A stretch of 64,000 bases of DNA from Sinorhizobium glycinis (GTDB taxonomy: Bacteria > Pseudomonadota > Alphaproteobacteria > Rhizobiales > Rhizobiaceae): positions 29,198 to 93,197 of the forward strand of contig NZ_LPUX01000065.1 in assembly GCF_001651865.1 (NCBI RefSeq), read 5' to 3'. The position numbers and the translations under genes were made by a program. Each line of letters begins with the position of its first letter. Position 1 is the first letter of the stretch. Under the pieces are notes generated by a model, which saw only the letters and a list, made by a program, of their open reading frames with translations, searched no databases and was not told the origin of the DNA. Shown piece by piece: positions 36,524 to 46,478 of the stretch.

Positions 36524-38548
36524 ATGAACGAGGAACCGCGGTTTTCAGAGAACATCCGTGGGTTGCGGGTCGGCTTCACTCTGCTTGGAGGGTTCGCCGT
36601 TCGCTCCGCCACCGGTGAAGCCCTGTTCCTGCCGACGGCGAAGATTCGGCTTCTTGCCGCCTATCTGGCTTTGTCTCCAGGCCAGTATCAGTCTCGCTCC
36701 AAGCTCTGCGCGCTCTTCTGGGAAGATCGGGGCGCGGAGCAGGCGCGGGCAAGCTTGCGCAATGCGCTGGCGGCGATCCGCGCCGTTCTGGGCGACCACA
36801 TGGTGATCGCCAACCGCGAGGCGGTCATGCTCGACCCGAACTTCGTTTCCACCGACGTTTGTGAACTCGAGTCGCTCGTGGCCCGAACCCCGGCAACGGA
36901 GGGAGCCGAAACGGCGCGACGCTTGGCCGCTGAGTTCCTGGAAGGCCTGACGGGCTCCGGGGAAGAACTCACGGAATGGATCGAGTTCGAGCGGACGCGA
37001 TGCCGCAATCTGTCAGAAACGCTGCTTGCCAAGACTGCGGAACAGCTTGCCGAGAGCGGCGAAGAAGCCGCAGCCGTAGCGCTTGCCCGGCAACTGGTCG
37101 CGCTCGACCCCTTTCGGGAAAAGAGTCACCGATTGCTGATGCGCCTCTATGCACGCCAGGGAGAGCGTTCGCTTGCCGTGGCACAATTCCAGAGGTGCCG
37201 CCAACTGCTTGCCGACGAACTCGGAACAGAGCCCTCGCCGCAAACCGTCGCTCTGGCCGATGAACTATCGTTGGAAGCAAAGCCGACGCGGGAAGCCAGA
37301 CGCCCGGAGGTCTCACCCGCACCCATCCAACAGGAAGCGGCACGGGCTGCGGATCCTGATTTCCGCATTTCGATCGCCGTCCTCCCCTTTCTCCGTCCGG
37401 CCGAGGACGCCGACCAGTCGTTCCTCGCGGAGGGCCTCGCCGAGGATCTGATTACCGAGTTGTCGCGTCACAAAGATTTCCTCGTCATTGCCCGCCAATC
37501 CACTCTCGCGCTCGGCGCCGGACCGCGGTTTGCAGAGGACGCCGCCCAGGCTTTGGATGTCCGTTATGTGCTTACCGGCAATCTCCGGCGCCGGGGAAAT
37601 GATCTCAGCCTCGGCGTCCAGCTCATCGACTCCGCCACCCACCGAACCGTCTGGGCCGAACGCTACGCCCGCAAGCTTGAAGAGATATTCGCGGTTCAGG
37701 ATGAAATCGTCAGCCTCATCATCACCGCCGTCGACGCGGAAGTGCGCTCGTCCGAGCGCGAGCGAGCACTGCGCAAGCCGCCTGGGACCATGGATGCCTG
37801 GGAACTCTTTCACCGCGGCCTCTGGCATGCCTACAACTTCTCGATGGACGAAATCGACGCGGCGGAGGAGTGCTTCAGGCGCGCGACAGAACTCCAGCCG
37901 CGCTTCGCTCTCGGCCATGCGGGGCTGGCGCAGGCCGCGGTCGTGCGCATCGTCTGGCAAATGTCGGATGACGTCGCCGCCACACTTGAGGCCGGCCTCG
38001 CCCATGCCCGCTACGCCGTGGCCCTCGATGGCGCTCATCCCTATCCGCACGTCATGCTGGGGAGGCTTCTCACCTGCCAGGGCGAGCTTGGCCTCGCCCA
38101 CGACCATCTTCGCATCGCGACAGAGCTTAACCCGAGCTACGCCCATGCCCATTACGCACTGGCGCAGGTGCATATCTGGTCCGGGCAGCCGGTCGAGGCC
38201 CTTCCCTGTATCGATCGCGCCATACGTTTCAGCCCGCGCGATCCCCTCCTCAGCATGTTCATGACCGTGCGGTCGGTCTGTCTCTTTCTGATGGGCGATA
38301 TAGCCGGGGCGGAAGCTGCAGCCCGTGCGGCAATCGCCCGCCAGGCACGCGAGTGCTGGTCGCGCTTGGGGCTCGCCGCGGCACTCGTCGAAAGCGGCCG
38401 GATCAACGAGGCGACGGCCGCGGTGGCCGAGGCAAAAGCGCTCCTGCCGAACCTGTCGATCGCCAGCCTGGACAATCTGATCGGGCGAATGGCATCAGCA
38501 CCGCGTCAACGGATCATAGAGGTGTTGCAGCGGGCGGGCCTCGAATAG
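36524..38548 (+). CDS. SARP/BTAD-type transcriptional regulator with TolB-like and TPR domains, 674 aa
   Basis: The N-terminal ~100 residues resemble the winged-helix DNA-binding domain of SARP regulators (LLGGFAVRSATGEALFLPTA, then WEDRGAEQARASLRNALAAI). A bacterial transcriptional activation domain (BTAD) of helical repeats follows to ~250. Then comes the TolB-like segment (ISIAVLPFLRPAEDADQS) and TPR repeats to the end, the same back half as the three cyclase-TPR proteins of this window, with DNA-binding in place of the cyclase. It should be a transcription factor that senses a signal through its C-terminus. It is divergent from the RTX gene, its likely target. The ribosome site is weak. 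Confidence 0.85.
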   Translation: MNEEPRFSENIRGLRVGFTLLGGFAVRSATGEALFLPTAKIRLLAAYLALSPGQYQSRSKLCALFWEDRGAEQARASLRNALAAIRAVLGDHMVIANREAVMLDPNFVSTDVCELESLVARTPATEGAETARRLAAEFLEGLTGSGEELTEWIEFERTRCRNLSETLLAKTAEQLAESGEEAAAVALARQLVALDPFREKSHRLLMRLYARQGERSLAVAQFQRCRQLLADELGTEPSPQTVALADELSLEAKPTREARRPEVSPAPIQQEAARAADPDFRISIAVLPFLRPAEDADQSFLAEGLAEDLITELSRHKDFLVIARQSTLALGAGPRFAEDAAQALDVRYVLTGNLRRRGNDLSLGVQLIDSATHRTVWAERYARKLEEIFAVQDEIVSLIITAVDAEVRSSERERALRKPPGTMDAWELFHRGLWHAYNFSMDEIDAAEECFRRATELQPRFALGHAGLAQAAVVRIVWQMSDDVAATLEAGLAHARYAVALDGAHPYPHVMLGRLLTCQGELGLAHDHLRIATELNPSYAHAHYALAQVHIWSGQPVEALPCIDRAIRFSPRDPLLSMFMTVRSVCLFLMGDIAGAEAAARAAIARQARECWSRLGLAAALVESGRINEATAAVAEAKALLPNLSIASLDNLIGRMASAPRQRIIEVLQRAGLE

Positions 38549-38776
38549 CGGGCCTTCACGCACATGAATGTCAATTGGTGGCTTTCAAGTGGGGCTCATT
38601 TGCCGCCGCCCTCACCAGGTCTCGGGCCGATCTCGGTGGCGTGGCCCCGGAGACCAGCTTGCGCAAGAATCGATCGTGCATCGTTACAATTCGCCCTGAA
38701 AAGTTACTGGACCGATGCCCCTGATCTGGCGAAGATGAGGCTGCAAATCAGCGAATTGATTTCAGTATAAATTTAG

Positions 38777-38806
38777 ATCAGAGCTCGCTGAAAAGTGAGC
38801 TCTGAT
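38777..38806. terminator. Hairpin with GAAA loop
   Basis: ATCAGAGCTCGCT and AGTGAGCTCTGAT pair (one G-T) as 13 bp around a GAAA tetraloop. No strong T-run follows on the plus strand; the minus strand is AT-rich beyond it. It may be a two-way terminator. Confidence 0.6.
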
Positions 38807-38945
38807 TGGAGAAGCGAACCGGTTGAGCTCGCGGCGGCTCTCGGGGAAACGTGCTGATCGGTATAGCCCAAGGCATTAGAGGGCGGGCGCGACATTACTG
38901 TCAAAATGACTGCGCCATAGGTGGGACATTTCACCGCATTCTTGG

Positions 38946-38972
38946 AGGGCCCGCTTGCTGACAGCGGGCCCT
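38946..38972. terminator. GC-rich hairpin after the TRAP operon
   Basis: AGGGCCCGCT (38946-38955) and AGCGGGCCCT (38963-38972) form a perfect 10-bp stem about 53 bases beyond the TRAP large-permease stop. On the plus strand a T-rich tail (GCTTTCTTTCC) follows. Confidence 0.65.
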
Positions 38973-39024
38973 GCTTTCTTTCCGATGTCCGACGAGATCC
39001 GGGGGACGCTCGGCGCGGCTCGCT

Positions 39025-40767
39025 TCAGCCATAGAGATAGTTCGGCAGCCACAGCGTCATGCCAGGCCAGATATACATGATGATCATGCAGAGGATGACG
39101 ATCAGCATGTACGGCATCATGCCCGCGAAGATCTGCCTGAGCGTGACGTGCGGCGGGGAGACGCCCTTGAGATAATAGGCGGACATGGCGACCGGCGGCG
39201 ACAGGAAGGCCGCCTGAAGATTGATGAAGACGAGAACGCCCCAGACGATCGGGTCGATGTCGAAGTGCCTGAGCATCGGCAGGAAGATCGGCACGAAGAT
39301 GATGATGATCTCCGTCCATTCGAGCGGCCAGCCCAGGATGAAGATGATCGCCTGCGACAGGATCATGAACTGGAGCGGCGTGAGATCGAGTGCAAGCACC
39401 CATTCCTCGACGAGCGCCTGGCCGCCGAGGATCGCGAACACCGCGGAAAAGAGCGCCGAACCGACGAAGAGCCAGCAGACCATCGCCGTCGTCTTCGCCG
39501 TCAGGAACACCGCTTCCTTGGTTCGCTTCCAGTTGAGCGTTCCCGCCTGCAGTGCGAGCAGAAACGCCCCCGCCGCCCCGACCGCTGCGGATTCCGTCGC
39601 TGTCGTGATGCCGAAGAGGATGACGGCAAGCACGAGGATGGTGAGGATGGCGAGCGGCATGACGGAGGAGGCCAGGAGCTTCACCACCTGGAGCCGCTCC
39701 GCGTTCATGTTGCGGTAATACCGGGCAAGCAAGATCAAAGCGACCGCCGTCGCTAGCCCGAACCACAGGTAAAAGCTCGTGGCCGGACCGTCGGCCGTCA
39801 TCTGCCCGGTATCGGCCGGCGCTGCTCCGAGCTCCTCCAAACCCTCGGGCGCCGCTTCGGCTTCAGCCCCCTCGGGGTGGATAACCACATACCACCAAAC
39901 GAGCGCCAGCGTTGAGGCCGTCAAGGCAAAGGGTACAAGCGCCGCGCCCGCGTTCTTCATGAGCTTCCAATAGGTAAACCGCCCTTCCTCCGTCTCGATC
40001 CCCAGTGCCCGACGCGGCGAGAACAATGCGGCAAAAAGCCCGAACAACATGTTGCGCGAATAGAGCGCCTCGAAGCGCCTCATCCAGTCCGGCACCGGAA
40101 CCCGCGTCTGTTCCTCGGGCAGGGCCGGCGCAATCTTCGGGTTGAGCGCCGCCCAGCCAAGGACGTAGGCAAGATAGAGGAGAGCCAGGAAGAAGCCCGG
40201 AAACATCGTTGCCGCATAGAGTTTGACCACCGATTGCCCGGCGACTGCCGCATAAACGATGATCATCACGGAGGGCGGGATGAGGATGCCGAGCGTGCCG
40301 CCTGCGGTGATGACCCCGGAGGCGAGCTTCACGTCGTAGCCGGCACGCAGCATCGGGTTCATGGCGATCACGCCCATCAGCACCACAACAGCGCCGACGA
40401 GGCCGCTGGCGATGCCCCAGAAGGTGCAGATAATGAGCGTCGTCACCGCAAGCGACGCCGGCACGCGGCGGAAGGAGAGCTGAACGCTGTAGAACATCTT
40501 GTCGACCAGCGCGCCGCGCTCCATGACGTACCCCATCAGCACGAAGAGCGGAATGGAGATCAGCACGTCGTTGGTCATCGCGCCATAGGTGCGCTGGACC
40601 ATGAGATCGAAAACACGATTGTCGATCCAGTGCTCGGCGGGGTTGTAGAAGGCGTAGAAACCGAAGACCATCCCGAGCCCCATGAGCGTGAAGGCCGTCG
40701 GGAACCCCATCATGATCACGACGACGATGAGCATCAGCATCGTCATTCCGAGAAACGGGTCGCTCAC
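39025..40767 (-). CDS. TRAP transporter large permease (DctM-type), 580 aa
   Basis: The inner-membrane channel subunit of a tripartite ATP-independent transporter, driven by sodium or proton gradients. It has the usual helices and motifs: GFPTAFTLMGLGM, a GTLGILIPPSV block and later TATESAAVGAAGAF. At 580 residues it is longer than the usual ~430: residues ~225-365 carry an insert with an Ala/Glu/Pro-rich linker (EGAEAEAAPEGLEELGAAPA) and two extra hydrophobic segments. Its start overlaps the small permease gene by four bases. It is the last gene of the operon periplasmic protein - small permease - large permease. The insert occurs in some relatives and its role is unknown. Confidence 0.92.
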   Translation of the reverse strand: MSDPFLGMTMLMLIVVVIMMGFPTAFTLMGLGMVFGFYAFYNPAEHWIDNRVFDLMVQRTYGAMTNDVLISIPLFVLMGYVMERGALVDKMFYSVQLSFRRVPASLAVTTLIICTFWGIASGLVGAVVVLMGVIAMNPMLRAGYDVKLASGVITAGGTLGILIPPSVMIIVYAAVAGQSVVKLYAATMFPGFFLALLYLAYVLGWAALNPKIAPALPEEQTRVPVPDWMRRFEALYSRNMLFGLFAALFSPRRALGIETEEGRFTYWKLMKNAGAALVPFALTASTLALVWWYVVIHPEGAEAEAAPEGLEELGAAPADTGQMTADGPATSFYLWFGLATAVALILLARYYRNMNAERLQVVKLLASSVMPLAILTILVLAVILFGITTATESAAVGAAGAFLLALQAGTLNWKRTKEAVFLTAKTTAMVCWLFVGSALFSAVFAILGGQALVEEWVLALDLTPLQFMILSQAIIFILGWPLEWTEIIIIFVPIFLPMLRHFDIDPIVWGVLVFINLQAAFLSPPVAMSAYYLKGVSPPHVTLRQIFAGMMPYMLIVILCMIIMYIWPGMTLWLPNYLYG

Positions 40768-41432
40768 GGCTCCTCCTCTGCGCCGAGGCCACGCTGTCGG
40801 GCCGCCCTGTCGATGTCCTGCGCCCGCTCGATCGCCGCCTCGCGCGCCTCGAGATCGACATATTCGCTATGTGCAAGCTGCTCGGCGACCACGTCCATCT
40901 CCTCGACGTCCTCCATCCGGCGTGGCCATGCCCCGGTCCTGAGACAGGCGATGCAGCGCACGATCTCGGCAAGCCCCTGCAGCATCACGAGGGCGCCGGC
41001 CACGGGAATGACCGTCTTGAAATAATAGATCGGCGGCCCTTCCGCCGTCACGGTCGAGTGCTCGCGGATCCGCCAGGAAAGGGCGGCATAGTCGTATCCG
41101 GCATAGACGAGGGCCGCGACGCCCGGCAGGAAGAACAGGATGTAAAGCGCGAGATCAAGCGTGGCCTGTGTGCGCGGTTTCAGCGAGCTGTAGATGAAGT
41201 CACCCCGTACATGGGCGTTCTGCGCCAGCGCATAGGCGCCCGCCAGCATGAACAGCGTGCCGTAGAGCATGTTGCTGGCGTCGAAGATCCACGCGGTCGG
41301 CGTGTTCATGATATAGCGCTTGAATACCTCGACGCAGACCAGCGTCATCAGCCCGATGATCAGCCATGCGGCGGCCTTGCCGACCCACACGCTGAGCTTG
41401 TCGATGCTGATGAGCAAATGTTGAACGTTCAC
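40764..41432 (-). CDS. TRAP transporter small permease (DctQ-type), 222 aa
   Basis: The start is GTG at 41432, after a GGGGGAGC site; the longer frame upstream lacks one. It has four hydrophobic segments (KAAAWLIIGLMTLVCVEVFK, then TLFMLAGAYALA, LYILFFLPGVAALVYAG, VIPVAGALVMLQG) and a charged C-terminal tail. It pairs with the large permease in the membrane. The tail is longer and more acidic than usual (EEMDVVAEQLAHSEYVDLEA). It overlaps the large-permease gene by four bases. Confidence 0.88.
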   Translation of the reverse strand: MNVQHLLISIDKLSVWVGKAAAWLIIGLMTLVCVEVFKRYIMNTPTAWIFDASNMLYGTLFMLAGAYALAQNAHVRGDFIYSSLKPRTQATLDLALYILFFLPGVAALVYAGYDYAALSWRIREHSTVTAEGPPIYYFKTVIPVAGALVMLQGLAEIVRCIACLRTGAWPRRMEDVEEMDVVAEQLAHSEYVDLEAREAAIERAQDIDRAARQRGLGAEEEP

Positions 41433-41508
41433 GCGCTCCCCCAGAATGCCCCATGCTCCGATCACGCGTGACCGGCCTCGGCCCGGTGGCGCGCGAAAGG
41501 TGAGAAGG

Positions 41509-42651
41509 TCAGAGCGACTTCGCGACCCCCTCTTTCCCGAAATAGTGGTCGAATGCCAGCCGCCGGCCGACGACGGTGTCCTGTTCCCATCGCGTCGCGC
41601 GCTCGGCAAAGGCGATCTGGGACTGTATGACCTCCTTGAACAGCGGGTTTTCCGCCGACTTCTTCTTCACCACCTCGTCGTAGACTTCGAGCTGTCTCTT
41701 GAGGATCGCATCCGGTGTCTTGTAGAACTTGACCTGATCGGTGGTCTGCATCGCCACATAGTCGCGCGAATAGCGGTCGATCGCCTTCCAGTGCATGTCC
41801 TGCGAGGCGGCTTCCGCCGCATTGGCGATGATCGCCTTTATCTGTTCCGGCAACTGGTCGTAACGGGCCTTGTTGAACAGAACTTCGAACTGCTCGGCAT
41901 TCTGATGATAGCTCTGCAGCATGCAGATCTTCGACACGTCCGGGAAACCGAGCACCCGGTCGGACGAGGCATTGTTGAACTCCGCCGCGTCGAGCAGGCC
42001 ACGATCGAGCGCGGCGACGATCTCGCCGCCCGGCAAAGCATTGACCGCCGCGCCGAGCCCGGTGAAGACGTCGATCGAAATGCCGACCGTGCGGAATTTG
42101 AGACCCTGTATATCCTCGGCCTTGGCGACGGGCTTCTTGAACCAGCCGAGCGGCTGCGTCGGCATCGGGCCGTACAGGAACGACACGACATTGGCGCCGA
42201 TCGACTCATAGAGCTTCACAAGGAGTTCCTTGCCACCGCCGTATTTATGCCAGGCGAGCAGCATGTTGGCGTCCATTGCGAAGCCTGGCCCTGAGCCCCA
42301 TAGCGCCAGCGCCGACTGCTTGCCGTAGTGGTAGGCAACGACGCCGTGGCCGCCGTCGAGCGTCCCTTGGGACACCGCATCGAGCAGGCCGAAGGCTGGG
42401 ACGACTGCACCCGCCGGCAGCACCTCGATCTTGAGGTCGCCGCCCGTCATGTCGTTGACTTTCTTGGCGAAATCGTTGGCGAACTCGTGAAAGATGTCCT
42501 TCGACGGCCAGGTGCTTTGCCAGCGCATGTTGGTCGGCCCTTGCGCCTTGACGACGCTGGGCGCCGCGACTGCCGCCGCACCAGCCATGGCAGCGCCGCT
42601 CAGGAATTGGCGGCGCGAAGTTTTCCCCCCGTTCCGGGTTCCTTGCTTCAT
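41509..42651 (-). CDS. TRAP transporter periplasmic substrate-binding protein (DctP-type), 380 aa
   Basis: The ATG at 42651 follows GGGAGGAAAAG. The N-terminus carries a twin-arginine signal (SRRQFLSGAAMAGAAAVA), so it is exported folded. The mature part shows the DctP fold (MRWQSTWPSKDIFHEFANDF, then GGDLKIEVLPAGAVVP, and KFRTVGISIDVFTGLGA). It resembles the TakP-type subgroup that binds 2-oxo acids, judged from memory of its WQSTWP...KDIFHEFA pattern; the ligand is not proven. It is the first gene of the TRAP operon. Confidence 0.9.
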   Translation of the reverse strand: MKQGTRNGGKTSRRQFLSGAAMAGAAAVAAPSVVKAQGPTNMRWQSTWPSKDIFHEFANDFAKKVNDMTGGDLKIEVLPAGAVVPAFGLLDAVSQGTLDGGHGVVAYHYGKQSALALWGSGPGFAMDANMLLAWHKYGGGKELLVKLYESIGANVVSFLYGPMPTQPLGWFKKPVAKAEDIQGLKFRTVGISIDVFTGLGAAVNALPGGEIVAALDRGLLDAAEFNNASSDRVLGFPDVSKICMLQSYHQNAEQFEVLFNKARYDQLPEQIKAIIANAAEAASQDMHWKAIDRYSRDYVAMQTTDQVKFYKTPDAILKRQLEVYDEVVKKKSAENPLFKEVIQSQIAFAERATRWEQDTVVGRRLAFDHYFGKEGVAKSL

Positions 42652-42914
42652 CTTTTCCTCCCAGAGCCTGCGCACGTGATACATCCAGGAACTAGTTTCG
42701 CAGGCGATTCAAAGTTCTAAGAGGCTGCGCGCCCATTGAGAGGCGCCGAGCCCCACTCATTTCGAGCTGATCGAAGAATACTCCCGAATGCCGCCCCACG
42801 CAAAGATTGCAGGAACAAGACGCGAACGCCGCTGTTTGGTGGCCTGATAAGGAATATTGCTAAGCGGCTGTGCGTCTAACGCCGAAGCGGCGCAATACAT
42901 TCGGAGGAGATCCG

Positions 42915-44252
42915 ATGAGGACCGGCTACTTGCGTAATTCGATCGTTGTCGTCGTCAGCATCTTCCTTGCGGGCTGCGCCAGCGTCTCCGCGCAACGGAC
43001 GGGCGCAATTGCAGGCAGCGGCGGCTATGGCCCGAACCCAACTCTGCCGAAGCCGAGACCGACGCTGATCCCGACCATCAAGATTGCCGAGGCGATAGGC
43101 TGGCCGGGAGGTGCCATGCCGAGGCCGGCGAAAGGGCTGAGGGTGAATGCCTTCGCGACCGGTCTGGACCACCCGCGCTGGCTGCATGTACTGCCGAACG
43201 GCGACGTGCTGGTCGCCGAAAGCAATGCGCCGGAAAAGAAGGATAGTGGCTTCAGCCTTCGAAAGCTCGTGATGGGCGCTGCGATGAAGCGGGCTGGCGC
43301 GGCGACGAGAAGTGCCAACCGCATCACGCTCCTGCGCGACACGGACGGCGACGGCGTCGCCGATCTGCGCCGGCCGTTTCTCGAGGGGCTCAACTCGCCC
43401 TTCGGCATGACGCTGTCGAACGGCAGGCTATACGTCGCCAACACCGATGCGCTGGTCGCCTTCCCCTATAGAAGCGGCCGAACTCGGATAACCGCAAGAC
43501 CGGAAAAGATCGTCGATCTGCCCGCAGGAGCTCTGAACCACCATTGGACCAAGGACGTGATTGCGAGCCCCGACGGTCGCAAGCTCTACGTTACGGTGGG
43601 CTCGAACAGCAATGTCGGGGAGAACGGCATGGGGGCGGAGAAAAACCGCGCCGCCGTGCTCGAGGTCGATAGGGGGAGTCGCCGCACTCGCGTCTTTGCC
43701 TCCGGCCTGCGAAACCCGAACGGCCTCTCCTGGAATCCTGAGAGTGGCGAACTCTGGGTCGCCGTCAACGAGCGGGACGAGATTGGCGACGATCTCGTCC
43801 CGGACTACATGACCTCGGTCCGCGATGGCGGTTTCTATGGCTGGCCCTACAGCTACTTCGGCCAGAACATCGATGCACGGGTCAAGCCGCAACGTCCGGA
43901 CCTTGTCGCGAAGGCGATCAAGCCCGATTACGCCCTCGGCTCGCATACGGCGTCGCTGGGGCTGACATTCTCCAAGGGAGCCTCCCTGGGCGGGGCCTAT
44001 CGCAACGGCGCCTTCGTCGGCCAGCACGGCTCTTGGAACCGAAGCGTCTACAGCGGTTACAAGGTCATCTTCGTGCCTTTCCGTAACGGCGAACCCAATG
44101 GTCCGCCGAAGGACGTCCTCACCGGCTTCATCGGCCGCAACAATAAGGCCATGGGTCGCCCCGTCGGCGTTGCCATCGACAAGACCGGCGCGCTGCTCGT
44201 TGCCGACGACGTCGGCAATGTCGTCTGGCGCGTAAGCCGCCGCGCAAAGTGA
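42915..44252 (+). CDS. Sorbosone dehydrogenase-like lipoprotein (beta-propeller), 445 aa
   Basis: The ATG at 42915 follows GGAGGAGATCC. It has a lipoprotein signal ([11 protein letters not shown], lipobox LAGC). The rest matches the PQQ-dependent sugar dehydrogenase/sorbosone dehydrogenase propeller ([77 protein letters not shown]). It is attached to a membrane facing the periplasm. The true substrate and whether PQQ is bound are unknown. It is a single-gene unit, divergent from the TRAP operon. Confidence 0.85.
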   Translation: MRTGYLRNSIVVVVSIFLAGCASVSAQRTGAIAGSGGYGPNPTLPKPRPTLIPTIKIAEAIGWPGGAMPRPAKGLRVNAFATGLDHPRWLHVLPNGDVLVAESNAPEKKDSGFSLRKLVMGAAMKRAGAATRSANRITLLRDTDGDGVADLRRPFLEGLNSPFGMTLSNGRLYVANTDALVAFPYRSGRTRITARPEKIVDLPAGALNHHWTKDVIASPDGRKLYVTVGSNSNVGENGMGAEKNRAAVLEVDRGSRRTRVFASGLRNPNGLSWNPESGELWVAVNERDEIGDDLVPDYMTSVRDGGFYGWPYSYFGQNIDARVKPQRPDLVAKAIKPDYALGSHTASLGLTFSKGASLGGAYRNGAFVGQHGSWNRSVYSGYKVIFVPFRNGEPNGPPKDVLTGFIGRNNKAMGRPVGVAIDKTGALLVADDVGNVVWRVSRRAK

Positions 44253-44559
44253 CCGCTGAGCGATCGGAAACTCCAAAATCAAGCGGACCGAGAGCCCTGG
44301 TCTCGGGAGGCCGGAATAAGCGCTGGCGTGCGAGCAGTATTCTTTCAAGGGCGGCGACAGCATCTACTGCTCCGGCCCCACTGCACTGGAGGGTTCGATA
44401 ACACTTCACAGCCGCCTTTGCCGTTGATAGGCTTCGCCAGCGGGATGAAGAAGTGCAGCGGCAATTCGCCGACATCCCGAGCCCCACGTATTGGAATCGC
44501 CGCAACATGGTTTGGATGGATCAATCCCAATCATCGCATCAGGGCCGGGAGGTTGCCGC
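44253..44559. other. Spacer before the second cyclase gene
   Basis: About 300 bases with a small hairpin (CCGAGA at 44288, TCTCGG at 44301) after the sorbosone-dehydrogenase-like gene. I see no gene. Confidence 0.4.
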
Positions 44560-46329
44560 ATGAGGCGGCTGGCAGCGATTCTCGATGCAGATGTCGTCGG
44601 CTATAGCCGCTTGATGGGGCTCGACGAGGCCGGAACCTTCCGGGCGCTGAAGGCCTGTCGCAGCACCCTGATCTTCCCGACGATCGCCGCGCATGGCGGC
44701 CGGATCGTAAAGCAGACGGGAGACGGATTGCTGGCGGAGTTCGCAAGCGTTGTCGATGCCGTCGGCTGCGCGATGACGATCCAGGAGATGATGCTGCAGC
44801 ACAACGAACAGGTCGACGGTCAGCGCTTGAAGCTGCGTATCGGCATCCATCTTGGCGACGTCATCGTCGAGGACAATGACATCCATGGCGATGGCGTTAC
44901 CGTCGCAACGCGCCTCCAGGAGATTGCTCCGCCCGGCGGCCTCTGCGTTTCGCAGCAGGTCCATGATCAGGTCTCGTCCAGGCTTGAATTTCCGGCCATC
45001 GACTTCGGCAAGCGGACACTCAGCGACGTGCATGGTCCCGTTCGCATCTGGCGGTGGCAACCGGGCGAGGCGTCTGAACCCCTCCCCGCCGCACCGCCGG
45101 GGGAGCGGCCGGTACCGGACAACAAGCGCCCGTCGATTGCAGTCCTGCCCTTCATCAACCTATCGAGCGTCGGCGAGCAGGAGCATTTCTCCGACGGCTT
45201 CACGGAAGAGCTCATCGCGACGCTGGCCCGCTGCCGCTGGCTCAGGGTCGTCGCCCGCAACTCGTCCTTCACCTACAAGGGCAAGTCCGTCGACGTCAGG
45301 AAGGTGGCCGAGGACCTCGGTGTCAAATACGTTATCGAGGGCAGCGTTCGCCGGTCCGGAAACCGCATCCGCATCACCGCCCAATTGCTGAGCGGAGAAA
45401 GCGGCATGCTGCTTTGGGCAGAGCGCTATGACCGGACGCTCGACGACATCTTCGTGCTCCAGGACGAGATCGCCGGCCAGATCACCGGCACCGTCGAACC
45501 GGAACTCGGGATGATCGAATTCGCGGCGTTGCGCGGTCATACCGCCGCCGACATGGACGCCTGGAACATCTACCTGAAGGGCCTCTGGCACCTCTACAAG
45601 TTCAACCTCGACGACCTGAAGATTTCCAAGGAGCTCCTGGAGCAGGCGATTAGCCTCGAGCCCACTTTCGCGCAGGCCCATGCGCGGCTTGCCTATGTCC
45701 ATATCCAGCTCGGCTGGTACGGCCCGCTGGAGGGACGGGCCGAGCGGATCGGCGATGCCACCAGGCTCGCCGAGCGGGCGATCGCCCTCGACAGCCGCGA
45801 GCCCGCCGCACACCTGGCGCTCGGCCGGGCGCTGGCGCTCGGCGGCCAGCCCGAGCGCGGCATCGACCATCTGCGCAACGCTCTCCGGCTCGACGCGAGC
45901 TTCGCCCAGGGCCACTTCGCCCTCGGCCAGGTCCTTTGCTATGTCGACCGTCCGGAGGAAGGCATCGCCGCGATCAACGAGGCATTCCGGCTGAGCCCTC
46001 GCGATCCGCATCTCTGGACCTTCCACAACATGCTGGCGATCGCCCACTACCAGTCGGGACGCCTCGCGGAAGCAGCGGCCGCCGCTCGCGCCTCCTTGCG
46101 TCAGGAAAACGTCACCTTCTGGCCGGCCATGGTGCTGGCTGCAGTGCTCGGAGCGAAGGGTCCCTTCGAGGAGGCGCGCCAGGCGATTGCTGATCTTCGG
46201 CGGCTACGCCCGGAGATAACCCTCGCCGGCGCCCGCGCCGAATTCTATTTCGGCAGCGTTGCCGCCATGTCGGAGGATTTCGTCAACCGCTTCGTCGACG
46301 ATCTGCGCCGCGCCGGTCTGCCGGAGTGA
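44560..46329 (+). CDS. Class III cyclase with TolB-like and TPR regions, 589 aa (copy 2)
   Basis: The ATG at 44560 follows GGGAGGTTG. The cyclase domain has Asp11, Lys51 (IVKQTGDG) and Asp55, but the position that should hold the transition-state Asn is Thr114 (GVTVATRLQ), with Arg118 kept. This may weaken or change activity. The TolB-like segment (PSIAVLPFINLSSVGEQEHF) and TPR repeats follow as in copy 1. It is a soluble signalling protein. It is followed by palindromic repeats and then convergent ftsZ2. Confidence 0.88.
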   Translation: MRRLAAILDADVVGYSRLMGLDEAGTFRALKACRSTLIFPTIAAHGGRIVKQTGDGLLAEFASVVDAVGCAMTIQEMMLQHNEQVDGQRLKLRIGIHLGDVIVEDNDIHGDGVTVATRLQEIAPPGGLCVSQQVHDQVSSRLEFPAIDFGKRTLSDVHGPVRIWRWQPGEASEPLPAAPPGERPVPDNKRPSIAVLPFINLSSVGEQEHFSDGFTEELIATLARCRWLRVVARNSSFTYKGKSVDVRKVAEDLGVKYVIEGSVRRSGNRIRITAQLLSGESGMLLWAERYDRTLDDIFVLQDEIAGQITGTVEPELGMIEFAALRGHTAADMDAWNIYLKGLWHLYKFNLDDLKISKELLEQAISLEPTFAQAHARLAYVHIQLGWYGPLEGRAERIGDATRLAERAIALDSREPAAHLALGRALALGGQPERGIDHLRNALRLDASFAQGHFALGQVLCYVDRPEEGIAAINEAFRLSPRDPHLWTFHNMLAIAHYQSGRLAEAAAAARASLRQENVTFWPAMVLAAVLGAKGPFEEARQAIADLRRLRPEITLAGARAEFYFGSVAAMSEDFVNRFVDDLRRAGLPE

Positions 46330-46354
46330 TCTCCCTCATCCGGCCTGCCGGCCA

Positions 46355-46430
46355 CCTTCTCCCCGCAAGCGGGGCGAAGGGACGACTACGCGACCTCTCA
46401 AGTCCCCTCTCCCCGCGCGCGGGGAGAGGG
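46355..46430. repeat. Two GC-rich palindromes between convergent genes
   Basis: An imperfect palindrome lies at 46355-46380 (CCTTCTCCCCGC, two bases, GCGGGGCGAAGG) and a perfect 26-bp palindrome at 46405-46430 (CCCTCTCCCCGCG and complement). They look like the short dispersed palindromes common between rhizobial genes and may act as terminators for both sides. Confidence 0.65.
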
Positions 46431-46478
46431 CTAGGGTGAGGGGCAAACTCGATCAAAAACGCACCACGCGGTCCACCC

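Larger units (their letters stand above)
38549..39024. other. Convergent spacer with two terminators
   Basis: About 475 bases between the SARP gene and the end of the TRAP operon, containing the hairpins at 38774-38806 and 38946-38972 and no supported gene. Confidence 0.5.

Noticed and set aside
38876..39766. 296-codon minus-strand frame
   Set aside because: Overlaps the TRAP large permease in another frame and has no features of its own.
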